Positions 1 to 11,290 of a stretch of 64,000 bases of DNA are shown here, one piece after another (position 1 is the first letter of the stretch; each line of letters begins with the position of its first letter). Origin of the DNA: Coptis chinensis (taxonomy: Eukaryota; Streptophyta; Magnoliopsida; Ranunculales; Ranunculaceae); NCBI GenBank assembly GCA_015680905.1, contig CM027380.1, positions 51,003,001 to 51,067,000 of the forward strand, in the 5' to 3' direction. Position numbers and translations under genes: made by a program. Under the pieces are notes generated by a model, which saw only the letters and a program-made list of their open reading frames with translations, was not told where the DNA came from and made no database searches.

Positions 1-1168
1 CATGCTTGAAATTCACTGTTTTAATCTGCCCTCCCTTTTGCCTTGCACAAAGCGCGCCCGCGCTCCCTTAAGATTGTGGAATCACAGTGACGAATACTGC
101 GGTAAAGGTATTTCTAAATTTTTGAAAATTCTAAAAAATTTCAGGCATAATATCTAACGTGTTATTGATTTACTGGAATATTTTCAGAATTTTCCTAATT
201 GTTTTACCTTGTGAACAAATACGATCTTTACAGTGCTGCATTTCAGTTTTCAAACCGTAAGTTCTTGAAAAACAGACGAGTAGGTTACTTAGGCAGTTCC
301 AAAAATTTGACGAGTTTTTTATTTGTTTTGACCTCCTAACTAGTGGAGTGTTTCCAGTGTGTTTCTGCAGTTTTGCAACACTTAATTTCTGGAACAATAG
401 CCGATAAGGAGGATTTGTAGAACTCCAATTTCTCTAAATTTTTTTACAGAAACACGCATGATCTGTCAGAAGTCTCCAGTAAAATTTTGGCAATTTTTGG
501 CTCTATTTTGATTGGTTAACCATTCAGTTGTTTGTATTGTATCCAAAAACTGTTTCGCAAACTTTGCAGGGCAGTAGAAGGACTTTCATAGCTCCGATTG
601 TTCTGAAATTTTACAGGCTACATACTGGACATCTTAGCAACCTACTGTAAAAATTTCAAAGTATTTGGAGAACGCGACCCACGCCCATACAAGGCAAAGT
701 TTGAGTGCAACCTGCGCTCAAAACACTGTAACTCGAGTTCCACCTGAGCGCGACCCGCGCCCTTCACAGGCAAATTCTGAGCGCCCCCCACACTCAACTC
801 ACTGAAAATTGCCTCAGGAACGAGCGTGACATGCGCCCTTCACAAGTAAATTCTAAGCGCACCCCGCGCCCTTTTCTGGAGCAGCCCGATTTTCACAGGT
901 CAGTCCAAACTTCCATTTCTTCAAGTTATTCGGTGTTTCTAACTTCTTCAATACACTGAGATTACGTATACAAGACGCTATTCATACGCGTAGCAAGATG
1001 GCATTCAGATACTCCTTCTTCCACTCCTCGCCTCTTCTGTCAGAGGAGTTTCAATTCTAGTATAATCAGGCTTGTTTATCGTAAACATCAATGTACATGC
1101 CTATCTAGAAATTTATAGTTAGAGTTTTGGTTGCATATTAATTGTCCTATAATATATTTGTAAAACCA
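1..1168 (+). other. 5' leader of plus-strand Athila-like element N
   Basis: No gene is seen here. The stretch from about 880 to 1,060 is clearly homologous, in opposite orientation, to L's leader just upstream of gag (about 63,200-63,370): both carry the CGTATACAAGACGCTATTCA block and the same flanking order. The part before it holds GC-rich motifs of the GAGCGCGACCCGCGCC type (perfect at 747-762, decayed copies at about 50-65, 670-730, 780-880). The LTR that should precede it lies outside the window. The reading as a retroelement leader rests on this homology and on the ORF that follows. Confidence 0.7.
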
Positions 1169-1170
1169 AT

Positions 1171-2157
1171 ATGGCATATCAATATGTAGACCAACAATCA
1201 TATGATTATTATGCAAACCCTTCACCATGTTCATGCTGTGGTAGTCCTTACCATTGGGCTTCTCATTGCCCATCATATCAAAAGTTTGAGCCTACTATAG
1301 GATATAATAATAATTATGAACCTCAATTTTCAAATTTTTATAGTGACCCATGCAATCAAGAGTTTTCTAGTCATCCAAACTATACAGGGAGTCAACCAGT
1401 GTCGTATAATTCTAGTTCCGTAATGAGTGTGTATAACGAACCAAACATTTTTTCGTGCATAATTTGTTCAAATCCACACCACACTGCCCATTCATGTCCC
1501 ATATTTATTCAACCTCAACTTATCCCATCACAATATGAGATCAACCAGAGTCACTCAAACGCCAATAACTATGACTATCAAACACCATACTAACAAAACA
1601 TTTCCACCATGCCATAAATCACCCACCCATCTAGTTCGCCACCCTTCCCAGACCAAATTTCCCAAACTATGCTTCAGAACATAGCCCAGATGATTTCCAC
1701 TATCTCCTCGCCTAATAAAGAACTTTCAACCTTGTCAGAGATCGACACACAACTAGAACAACCTATTCCTATAACCACACCATTCGACCTAGTTAAGACC
1801 TACCCTAAATTTCATGAATCATTACATTCTCATGACCCTCCCATTAACCATTATATTGACTCCACACCCCACCTGGATGAGGAAATTCTTGAAGACGACT
1901 CTTTAGGACATGTTTTGGAAGACCACTCAAATTCGATAGATGCCTCCGAGGAACCTCCCACTGATCCATCTGAAGATGAATATAATGATGACACATTAGA
2001 AGATATTTATAAAGATGTGACGGAGGAAGAATTTGATAACTATTGGCATTCTCTTAATATGGACCCTCCGGTTGAGCATGTCCAGGCCTTTGTGTTTGCT
2101 AACCGCACTCGGCTGGATGATTCCTTGACACATTCGTTCTACTTTAACTCGACTTAA
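1171..2157 (+). pseudogene. Zinc-knuckle gag-like ORF of element N (two in-frame stops)
   Basis: One frame runs from ATG 1,171 to TAA 2,155-2,157 and is broken by TAA at 1,591-1,593 and 1,615-1,617. The first part, rich in Asn, Tyr and Gln, carries two CX2CX4HX4C zinc knuckles: CSCCGSPYHWASHC (residues about 20-33) and CIICSNPHHTAHSC (about 96-109). The second part is strongly acidic (Asp/Glu-rich, about residues 225-300 of the frame). Such knuckles bind nucleic acid in retrotransposon gag proteins. No capsid-like gag domain, protease or RT is visible. The acidic tract recalls the linker after protease in L and E2, but I could not align it. The last few codons fall in the truncated LTR that follows. 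Function is inferred from the knuckles and from the leader shared with L. Confidence 0.6.
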
Positions 2158-3319
2158 TTTACTAACGAAGAATTGTCGTAATCCAAATTGAACTGCTTTC
2201 ACATAACAATTGGTTCTTCCTAATCCCTAATTGTTCATGGTAATCTCTACCAACTAACATCTAGCATGTGAAATAATCAAACCCATTCTCATGGTGAACT
2301 AATTGTTTTCTCGAATGGAATGAGAAATCATGACTATTCTACGCTTAACAAAAATCAAGCTTTATCAAGGCTTCTTCAACCCCCTCTAATGGAGGTTTAG
2401 CCTAGAATCATTATGCTATCATTTCCAATTGAATTTAAACAAGACATGGTATAAAGATTCTAACTTTGCTTATTTTAATTCAAATGGAAATCTAATCATG
2501 CAAGAATTAATTGAAACTAGTAATGACAAATAACTAAATCTATGAATTGAAACTAAATAATTAATGGAAAATGAAACTAAATTATGAAGAACTAATTAAC
2601 TTTATTGATCTAATAAATAACAATAACAATAATTCAATAACTAAGTTAAAAAAAGATAATAAAAAAACTAATTAATTAATAGAGTCTAAATCTAGATCTA
2701 AAAAACTATTATCTAATTGCTACTTTCTACCTAAAACTAAGGATTGCTTAAGAGTTAAGTCTTGTGTATTGAAATGGAGAAGATAAGATTCACATTTTCG
2801 TGCATGGGCTGAGGAGCCATGTTTTGGGCTGGGAAATCGAGCCCAAAACCCAATTTCTTCAGTCCACAGAGGCCTTTTCAGCTGGATTTTGCTTCAACAA
2901 ACTTTTTGTCCACTTCTGCTCCTCTTATTAGGTCAAGGCTTGGACTATTTTGAAGCTCTTTCCAAGCCGGTTGTTTTGACATAAGGTAGGCCCAATTCTG
3001 AGGTCTGAGCCCAAAGATACGGTCTTCAGAAGTTCTGCTGACTTTTGTGTGATGTTTCTGCCCGCGTTGACTTTGACTTTTCAGCTTTGACCGGGCTTTA
3101 CAAAGGTTTTTTTCTTCTTGAATCTTGGCCTTTAATCACAGAACTTCTTAGCAACCAACCCTTGCTCCTTTATCTCGCCAAAGTGACACATTTCTGCACA
3201 TAATTAACTTCAATGCCTGAAATACATAAAAGCACATAATCAGCATTAACTCTTATTTATTACTCGCATAATTGGTCTAAAAGTATTATTGCTAAAACTA
3301 CAGTTTTGGCCTTTTATCA
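2138..3319 (-). repeat. Truncated 3' LTR of element L
   Basis: This matches the right-hand three quarters of the 1.5-kb LTR seen intact at 29,793-31,328 and ends, in plus orientation, in TTTTATCA. On the minus strand it starts TGATAAAAGGCC. The plus-left end, which would be TGATAAACG or similar, is missing: homology starts near 2,138, directly against the N open reading frame. The L internal sequence with its polypurine tract follows at 3,320, so this is the 3' LTR of the minus-strand element. Confidence 0.8.
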
Positions 3320-4293
3320 AACCACCCCTAAACACCATTTTGCTTGTCCTTAAGCAAATATGAGAAATTAGAATAAGTGACCAAAAATGGAGTTCTAACT
3401 AATCTCGTTTCGCTGAGTGCGATTGCATTGACCATACGCAACAAGGCCTTAAACCACTAGGAATTTCCTAGTGGACGAGTTATAGCCTCATAAGAGTTTC
3501 CAGTGAAGATACTCACAAACTTCATCTATACTACAACGACTAAGAAATAAAACTATTGTTTCCTTATTTATGCTCCCAATTATCTATATATCTCACTAGC
3601 AATGAATAAAGAATAATCAAGTCAAAACCTAGGCTAATATATGCATAATAATCAATCATCTACGAATAAGCATATATGCAATGAATAAAACTATGAAGTG
3701 CACTAGCAGGTCCATTTATGAAAACTCCGAATAACGTCCTTAAGTAGGTCCTCACATAAATGTCAAGACAAAAATACCCTGATTTTTCCGCTCAAGTTTT
3801 GCTACTCCAATGTGCAGTGGGCACACTCTACCTTACTATCTCAATGACACACAAGGAAGCCAGAGTCGATCAAACACAACTGCCACTTACTAACACACTA
3901 ACTTATTCCTAATTGAGCTAGAGGTCTTTATTAGGTGTTACGGGGATTAGGAGATGGTTTAAGAAGGAAGGAAATGGATATTCAAAAATGACAAGTTTGA
4001 GATAATAGAGTCTTCATATTATGTAACTAGAGAAAACCTTGTTCTTTACTTTTGCTTCTACACTTTGTTTCAATCCTTAGCCATATTTTTTTTTCCTCTT
4101 TGGCTTTTGACTCCTTTGATTCTATTTTGGAGTTCTAACTCTTTATTTTATTTTATTTATTTATAACTTATTTTTTTATTTGGATGGAAACTTTCTTTTC
4201 TTATCTGAAGCGACTAACAAACCTTGATTTCAAAGGTCTTTCTCTTTTCTATTCTTCATCTCTATTCTCAGACTCATTCAAAGAATGGGTAGG

Positions 4294-4379
<86 letters not shown>

Positions 4380-5205
4380 TTTGTTTTTGTAATAGGGTAA
4401 AGGATTTGCGGTTTATGTAAGGCTAAAGAAAAGCTTAGAGGGGCGACTAGCGGAAAATAATTCATAGGTTTGAATTTCTGGCTATATCGATCCAAAGAGA
4501 GCCTAAATTCTCGCTTATGATATGGTATAGTGATCAAGCAAGTGGCATGTGATTTCTCTATCCAAATTTTACTTCTCCCTTGTGTCATTTCTCAAATGTT
4601 TCACTCATCTAAGGCTTTAGGCTATATTTTCACAGGATTTGTAGAATAAATACTCTAGCCTAGATTTCAGAAACTTACTGCCAAACAATCATAGATACTC
4701 ATATAATATACTTATAGATAGATAGATGCAAAGATTATTACCTACATATTAAACTAAGTTTCTAAAAATTATTCTAATGCAAAAGCTACGTGAGGTTTCT
4801 AGATTATTCAGAGCATAGAGAAAGAAAACAATACCGATATTCCTAAGTGTATAACATAACTTTTTATTTATATTTTTGAAATTTTGAAATTTTTATTAGA
4901 AAACAAGTGCATATTATACATATCTATATCCTAACAAATGCCTTAATTACACGTGTTTCTATGCCCCCTCCCAAACAAGAAGCATGTTTTGTCCTCAAAG
5001 TATTTAAATAAAAAGGTAGAGAAATACCATTGAAACGTGTGAAATTCTGGAACATCTACAAAACAAGGTTAAACATACTAATATAGAAAATAAAAATTGA
5101 CGCAACTTTATAAGAATTCCATCCGTTATGAGGTTAATAAGAATTAAATTGCTTGGGACATAAGCAGACACTAACTGAAATAAAAGCTTACCTTAACTCC
5201 CGCGT
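3320..5205 (-). other. 3' UTR and polypurine tract of element L
   Basis: Non-coding. On the minus strand its last bases read TTAGGGGTGGTT immediately before the LTR, a polypurine tract for plus-strand priming. The preceding block (GCTTAAGGACAAGCAAAATG, minus) is shared with E2 and, as GCTTGAGGACAAAGCAAAGTG, with E1. T-rich runs lie at about 4,087-4,175 and a long TA microsatellite at 4,296-4,375. Short frames here are low-complexity shadows. Confidence 0.75.
4296..4375. repeat. (TA)n microsatellite, about 40 units
   Basis: An uninterrupted TA dinucleotide run of about 80 bases inside L's 3' UTR. The homologous places in E2 (about 32,297 and 50,557) follow the same GGGTAGGT but have no TA run, so the expansion belongs to L alone. 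Confidence 0.95.
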
Positions 5206-6121
5206 TTAAGCATTATCCTCATCCTTTTCAATAAAGAAATGAGATTCCTTCGCATCCTTCCACGCTATGATGATTTGCCAGGCTTCACGCTACTTATCAT
5301 CTACTATAGCTAACCTGTCAAGTGCCACTTGGTCGGATGGGGTGTAAGGTGCAACCTGATGATGTTGTATCATCTACTCTTGCCAAGTTATTGCACGGAA
5401 AGATCGAATAATACAATTGGTGGGTCTCACAATGTCGACCCCAACCCAATCCGTGAAGCGGGCACAAAAAATAGGGAAGAAACATAGCATAATACGGCAA
5501 ATTAAAACAGGCATAAGAAGGTACTTATGCCTCTTGCTATGGGCTCGGGCTAAACTAGACATTAGGGTCTAGGGAATATCATAGAGTGTACGTCTCCCAA
5601 CTAAAGCAAGGAAAATATCACAAGTTTTATCATTCACAGAAGAATAACGCCATTCCCCTCTAATGTTTAGCATGAACCGAACCAAAACATAACAGTGCCC
5701 ACGTTCATAGACAGGCTACCAAGGGCGACGTTATAATCCCCTTGGTCATCTATCCTAAAGATTCATGCCCTGTAATGCTCATGAAAATCCTCATTGTTAT
5801 ACATGTACATATTATCTACCAAATATGCCCATGAGTCTTGTATTTCAGCAGGCATAGCAAGTCCAAGAACAAAGGCTAGCAAAAACTTGGAAATTTCCAT
5901 CAGTTCATCCCCGATGGTGATTGAGAACACTTGTTCTCCATCTGGTCTATCAAAGAACTTATAATTATCATAAAAATAAAATGTAAGTGCGGGAGAATAA
6001 AGTTCATCAGGTCTTACCATTAGCGGTTTCCAGCCTACATGAATAATAACCTCGCAAAACCAAGCACACTTTGGAACAAGTCTTCAAAAGACTGTTCCGG
6101 TATGATACAAGGGGATGTCAT
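5206..6121 (-). pseudogene. ORF C of element L (accessory protein, frameshifted)
   Basis: The start is the minus-strand ATG at 6,121 (MTSPCIIPEQSFEDLFQS), matching E1 ORF C, which begins MDAPKMIPEQSF. Frames break near 6,040, then resume (MVRPDELYSPALTFYFYDN, 6,020 downward) and run through a hydrophobic patch (LLAFVLGLAMP) to a tail rich in Glu and Asp that stops at TAA 5,206-5,208. The length of about 305 codons agrees with E1 ORF C. It is the promoter-proximal gene after the TATA box at 6,584. Function is unknown. It belongs to the A/B/C paralogue group and resembles plant-transposon accessory proteins (candidate families: ATHILA ORF-1, putative plant transposon protein), which an HMM search would have to confirm. 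Confidence 0.6.
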
Positions 6122-6583
6122 CACAACACTACTCTCCAGAACAGCTACAATCGATCCCGGAACAACCCACAAAAATTTGGAATTTTTTTTTTCGTGCCTA
6201 AGGAGGTCAGAGCGCGGGGTGCGCTCTGATTAAGCCTTGTGTAGGCACGGGGTGCGCTCTGACTATGAGTGAGTTCCAAGCACTTAGGCGCATGGTGCGC
6301 TCACTTTTTGCCTGAGATGGGCGTGGGTCGCGCTCAGGTGAATTTCAATTTCAAGGCACTTAGGCGCAGGGCGCTCTCACTTTTTGCCTGGGATGGGCGC
6401 GGGTCGCGCTCAGGTGAATTTTGAGTTACAGGTGGGCTAGCGCAAGTGGCGCTCAACTAAGGCGCAGGCGCACTCCGTGCAGCTGAAGTCCTAAAGTGAA
6501 GAAGAAAAAGGGGAAACTTGGGAGTGAAAGGTGAGAGATGAAAGTGGGATGTAGTGTGGGTTGTGAGTGTAGAATGAAGGAAG
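6122..6583 (-). other. Leader of ORF C in element L with GC-rich motif array
   Basis: Non-coding, between an internal TATA box and ORF C. It contains repeated GC-rich motifs between about 6,205 and 6,480. Read on the coding strand, the best copies are GAGCGCGACCCGCGCC (6,396-6,411, perfect) and a one-mismatch copy at 6,320-6,335, with shorter copies such as GAGCGCACCCCGCGC (about 6,208-6,222). The same motif stands in the leader ahead of gag in E2, L and N. Confidence 0.7.
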
Positions 6584-6593
6584 TTTATATAGG
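6584..6593 (-). promoter_or_regulatory. Internal TATA box upstream of ORF C (element L)
   Basis: CCTATATAAA on the minus strand, followed by a C/A-rich leader (ACTTCCTTCATTCTACACTC), the usual look of a plant Pol II core promoter. The same box stands at the same place in E2 (34,404-34,413 and 52,636-52,645). Conservation across element copies supports function; transcription itself is not shown. Confidence 0.55.
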
Positions 6594-7155
6594 TTGTAAG
6601 CTTCCAAAACGAATCGGCAAGTTGCCAAAAAGTTTTAAGGCAATTGCCGGAAACAAAATATTTCCGAAATATAAATGGAAACAACCCATATTCTTGATTC
6701 TAAAACAAACCTAATATCTTTTAGATTGAATTTAGAATAGTAACTTCTAAATTCTTTTAGATTTCATCCTACCACCATATCTACTCATAGCCTGCCAATA
6801 TCGGCAATATTCCCAACAATCACTCCAAAACAACTTCTAACATTGAGGATCATATATAAATCATGCTAGAATAAATAATACCACCCCCAAACAACTCAAG
6901 AAGGTGGGATTACAATAAAATCAACGCACAATTTGAATAGAACCAAATTATATTCAAATTCAAATTCAAATATAATTAACTACCAAATACAAATCTAACT
7001 ACTGAATTCAAAAGAACTTAACATCCGAACTAATAAAAAAAATAAAACAAACAACATCAACTCATAATATCCCTAAACCACGCGTTGCTGGTTGAAGATA
7101 GAGCATGAAATGAGGATGGGCCTTGAGCTCCCGATGGGCCTGAGCCATCCGTCCT
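6594..7155 (-). other. Spacer between ORF A and the ORF C promoter, element L
   Basis: AT-rich, non-coding. It may hold upstream promoter elements for ORF C. No gene, repeat array or RNA is seen. Confidence 0.5.
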
Positions 7156-9650
7156 TCAGCGACGACGCTCGTGCCTTATAGACGCTTCCTCAGAAGAAGA
7201 ACCCCTGTGGGGTGGGAAGCGTTCAAGCATATCTTCTCGGAACTTGCGTTGTGCTTCCATCTCGGCTTTCATCTCTTCCCAACGCTCATCCTCATGCTGG
7301 GCACGAGTCTCATAGTTACGATGTATGACAGTCTGGCGAGTCCGGAGGTCTTCACAAATTGTATTAAGAGAACGCATGCCACGATAAAGCACAGTCATGC
7401 GTTCTGCATCAGACGTACACCTCTCCAAGGCATCGACATCAAAACATGTCATGTCCTCCTCATCATCATCCGAAAGTCTCTTCTTTACCTACCCTCTCCA
7501 GCAACCCTCCAAACCTTCTGAACACAATCCGTATACGCTATGACATTCCTATGCAACTTAATCATAGTACGCTTAGTTTTCAGAGTTGCTCTCAAACTCA
7601 TCATTATCTTTGTTATCAAAATGGGGAGAGGTGCAATACTCTTCCCAACTCCCCTAATCATATTAATCAAAAACTCAAGAATACAGAATTCATACTTCTG
7701 CTCCTGGAGTATCCATAGAACGTGAAGGCAGTTCAGACTGATGTCACTGACCTTCTCCTTCCCGATGACATTCCTACCAATCCACTGAGCTACAGCTAGC
7801 TGGTTGGTTCACAGAGACGACTGGCGAACACAATGCGAGCTCGCATTGTAGTTCCCTTCCAAAACCGTTGCATTCATCAAAGGCTCGATCCCACCAAATT
7901 AGGATTCCTGCAATGTGGCGTCGAGATGGCGTCTAGGCAGAATGCCTAAAATCTCAGCCAGCAACCTCGTAGATACTTCTCTCCTCGTCCCGGCCACTGA
8001 TAAAACATAAAAAGAATAGTTTACCTACGAAATGAACGATGAAACTCAAAACGTAAGTAAACTAAAACTTATTACGAGTCTATATTTATCAAGTTTTCTA
8101 CTCTCAATTCTATCAAAATAGAGTGGAGTAACAAATTCGTTCCACTCCTAGTTCTCTAGCATGGAATGATTTCATAGTTAACTAATCGATCTTAAGTCTA
8201 ATGAGAGGTTTACGAGGGGAATTCTATACTACGAGGTGAATGAAATTAACAAGTTACGAATAACGAAATGATACTGAATACTGAATGTGAATCTAGATAA
8301 AGAATTAGAAGGGAATTGATTCCACCTCGAATCCAACTTAATCACCTAGCATAGACTGTTGTTATCCAATTCTTACATTCTTACTGTAAGAATTGCTCGT
8401 TCTAATCCCTAATTAACATGGCATTTCTACCAATTATAACTAGCATGTGAGGTCGTTTACCCATTCTCATGGCGAAACACGACCTTCTAGAATGGAATAG
8501 ACTCTACAACGATTCTACACTTATACAACTAAGCTTTCATCAAGGCTTCATCAACCCCTCTAATGGAGGTTTAGCCTTGATTCATCAAACCATCATTTCC
8601 CATATTATTATAACTAAACATCATATCAAAATTCTAACTTGACTAATTTAACTAACAATACTTCAATCTAATTTAACAACTCAGAAATGATAATCAATAA
8701 GAATTAAAACTAGATCTATAATTTGAAATGACAAAATTGAAATTGACAACTAGCTATTTTATTTATCAAACTAATTAAGAACAATGATTCTAAGAGTTTA
8801 ATCTAAAACAAGAATTGAATTGAAGCTAAACTAAATTAAAAACACTTAAATCTAGATCTAGAATTATCTATATTTTTTATGTCTAATTAGCTACCATTAA
8901 CAAAGAGCTAAGCTTTTGTTTTTATATGTTTTCAGATCCAAAAATCGTGCATGGGCTTGGAGCCATGTTTTGGGCCAGAGACCAAATTCTTTCAGTCCAA
9001 AAAGGCCTCTTCAGCTGCAGTTAGCTTCAACAGACTTTTCATCCACTTTTGCTCCTCTGATTGGGTCAAGGCTTAGACCATTGGAAAGCTCTTTCTGAGC
9101 CGGTCGTTTTGACATAAGGTAGGCCCAATTCCGAGGTCTGAGTCAAAAGATACGGCCTTCGGAAGTTCTGCTGACTTTGAGTGCTGTTTCTACCCGCGTC
9201 GACTTTTCAGCTTTTGACCTGGCTTTAGAAAGGCTTTGTCTTCTTGAATCTTGGTCTTTAATCACAGAACTCCTTAGCAACCGACCTTTGCTCCGTTATC
9301 TCGCTAAAGTAGTATATTTCTGCACATAATGGACTTTGAAGCTTGAAATGCATAAAAACACGTAATCAGTATTAACTCTTAATTATTACTCACATAATTG
9401 GTCTAAAAGTATGACTGTTACAGAGTTAAAACTACAGTTTTGGGCTCTTATCAGCCACCTTAACAAAAATTCTATTCCCATCCAACTCCCTCGTCCTATA
9501 AAATTGTCGGACCAAATCTTCGTGGTAAAAATCGTTTGTTGAATACCACAAATGCCTCCAATCTCTCCTAACCATCTCGTCACTGTAAAACGGCGCGAAG
9601 CGGTCGGCCATAAAAACTTGTTCCGACAAAATTCTCCGTCTTTGCGCTAT
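7156..9650 (-). pseudogene. ORF A of element L, split by a solo LTR
   Basis: Two exon-like halves, 9,650-9,454 and 7,997-7,156, flank the solo LTR inserted with TSD GCCAC. The first half (RFAPFYSDEMVRRDWRHLWY, then FYHEDLVRQFYR) is the N-terminal signature of the A/B/C accessory family. The expected ATG is ATA at 9,648-9,650, where E2 has ATG, so the start is lost. The second half is frameshifted and ends in a charged, coiled-coil-like segment (DERWEEMKAEMEAQRKFRED) and a basic tail HERRR before TGA at 7,156-7,158. E2's version runs about 30 codons further. Role unknown; the protein cannot be made from this copy. Confidence 0.65.
7998..9453 (-). mobile_element. Solo LTR (S) of the E2/L family
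   Basis: A 1,456-bp LTR with ends TGATAAAAC...CTCTTATCA, flanked on both sides by GCCAC (7,993-7,997 and 9,454-9,458), a perfect 5-bp target duplication. No internal region is present, so the element was lost by recombination between its two LTRs. On the minus strand (LTR sense) it starts TGATAAGAGCCC, as E2's LTR does. A TATA-like CATATAAAAAC lies at about 8,922-8,932 (minus). It sits in ORF A of element L. Confidence 0.9.
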
Positions 9651-10599
9651 TGGAGTTTTGAAACGATTTGAGGGTTTTATTGCAATGTGGGGATGGAGTT
9701 AAAATCAAACTCACTAAAAATAATTGGAGGAGACGCGGTGGTGGCAGTGGCAGTTCGAAATTTGTGAATTTTTGTATGTTTTCGGTATTCCGAAAGGTCG
9801 GAATTGGTGGGGGAATGTTTTGGAGAAGATTTGAACTTGATTTGAACTTTGGGCGTAGGTGTATTTAGGTTTTTTTTTAGTTAGGGTTTAAAGCTTTGTT
9901 AATGGCGGAAGTGAAGAAAATCGCGATTCTGTTTTTGATTTTGAGGAAGGAGACGCACGTGCGTACAAGATTGGGCCTAAGCCCAATTCGATTTATCGAA
10001 ATTTCTCGATTTTTCACGCAACTTCAAACTAAAATTACCGCTTCGTTACCGGTTTGATTTTTGCGAATGAGCTATGGAAATGATCAAGAGAGAATTTCCA
10101 ATCCCATGATCCATAAAACACTTTATTCCAACCGTGGGTGACATATAATAAGATGGAAAACGCCTCGAAGTGCATGCATGACGTAAGTTATGCGAACGAA
10201 TGAAATCTAAATTCATAGATAATGTCAATCCGAATCGTAATATGATTAAACGTCCTAAGCAACACAAATGGAAAGTTTAGCAATCACGGATGGAATAACC
10301 GACACACCACCCCCAAACAAATTTTAGACAACAGAGTTTAGAAAATTTGTTTAAACGTGGGTCTTTTAAAGTCAGATTCCCGAGACTTCTTAGATTACTA
10401 TTTTTATGGATTTGATATTTTTTTACTTTTTATGAATAAAATTTAATATAAGACAAACAATAAAGCAATAAATGCATAATTCATACCATAGAGAAACATG
10501 ACTCAAAAACTGAGAAAATATGCACGAGTGGAATACGTGAATTATGTTAACCATGGACTTAGGATCCGGTACTTACAGCCACATACTCTATAGGGAGGG
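9651..10599 (-). other. Spacer between gag-protease and ORF A of element L
   Basis: Non-coding in L. It corresponds to 36,056-37,059 and 54,280-55,350 in E2, sharing blocks such as GGGCTTGGGCCCAA-like and GAGAATTTCC sequences. In an autonomous Athila element the pol gene lies upstream of this part; no RT or integrase trace is seen. E1 is inserted at its end (10,600-10,604 is the left TSD). Confidence 0.6.
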
Positions 10600-10750
10600 C
10601 CCGGTGATAAGCACCCAAAACTGTAATATTAAACCCCGAGAGACATAACATTTTGGTCGATTATGTGTTTAATAATCATGTAATAACTATATTTTCGTAC
10701 TTTTGCAGGTTTCCGCAATTAAAATGAATATAGGGATAAAACATGCATCA

Positions 10751-11290
10751 AAGTACAGGAATACGGGAATATTTGGAGTTTCCAACTCGATCCCGTGAAG
10801 CCGAAGTTTCTAAAAGAACAGAACCAGTACGGAACGGGCCCACATATGAAGAAGCAGCAAATTTCCGATGCTCAAATCGGATAAATCTAGGTGCCGACGT
10901 TGGCTAGTGAAGCCGCCAAGTACAAGAATACTGAATATTTGAATTCACACTCAATCCCCGGTGAAGCTCAACAAAGCCCGACTAGAGCGAAGTTCCCAAA
11001 AGAACGTAACCGCGCAAACGGGCCCACATATAAAGAAACAGGAAACTTTCGATGCTCAAATCGGATAAATCTAGGTGCCGACGCGTTGGCTAGTGAAGCC
11101 GCCAAGTACAAGAATACTGAAATATTGGAATTCCCGCAATCCCCGTAAAGCCCAAACAAAGCCCCGACTAGAGCGGAAGTTTCCAAAAGAACGAACCAAA
11201 GTCGCGAGCGGGCCACATATAAAGAGGGTAGGAAACTTCCGGCTCAAATCGGATAAATCTAGGTGCCGACGTTGGCTAGTGAAGTTGCCA
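10751..11290 (+). repeat. Three tandem ~185-bp units in the E1 LTR
   Basis: The block GGATAAATCTAGGTGCCGAC recurs at about 10,880, 11,065 and 11,248, each followed by a GTTGGCTAGTGAAG-type sequence. Each unit begins with a GTACAAGAATAC-like block and holds a GGGCCCACATAT block. The inverted repeat CCGAT...ATCGG around GCTCAA is complete in the first unit and degraded in the others. The array recurs in the other LTR copies (27,150-27,700 and 45,430-45,960). It lies upstream of the TATA box, where enhancer repeats of U3 would be expected. Confidence 0.85.

Noticed and set aside
4184-4420. A frame encoding a long Ile-Tyr repeat
   Set aside because: It is translation of the TA microsatellite.
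9880-9895. Telomere-like TTAGGGTTTA
   Set aside because: A single partial unit, not an array.
10751-11290. CRISPR-like repeated units
   Set aside because: The units are about 185 bp, contiguous, without spacers, and sit in a plant LTR.
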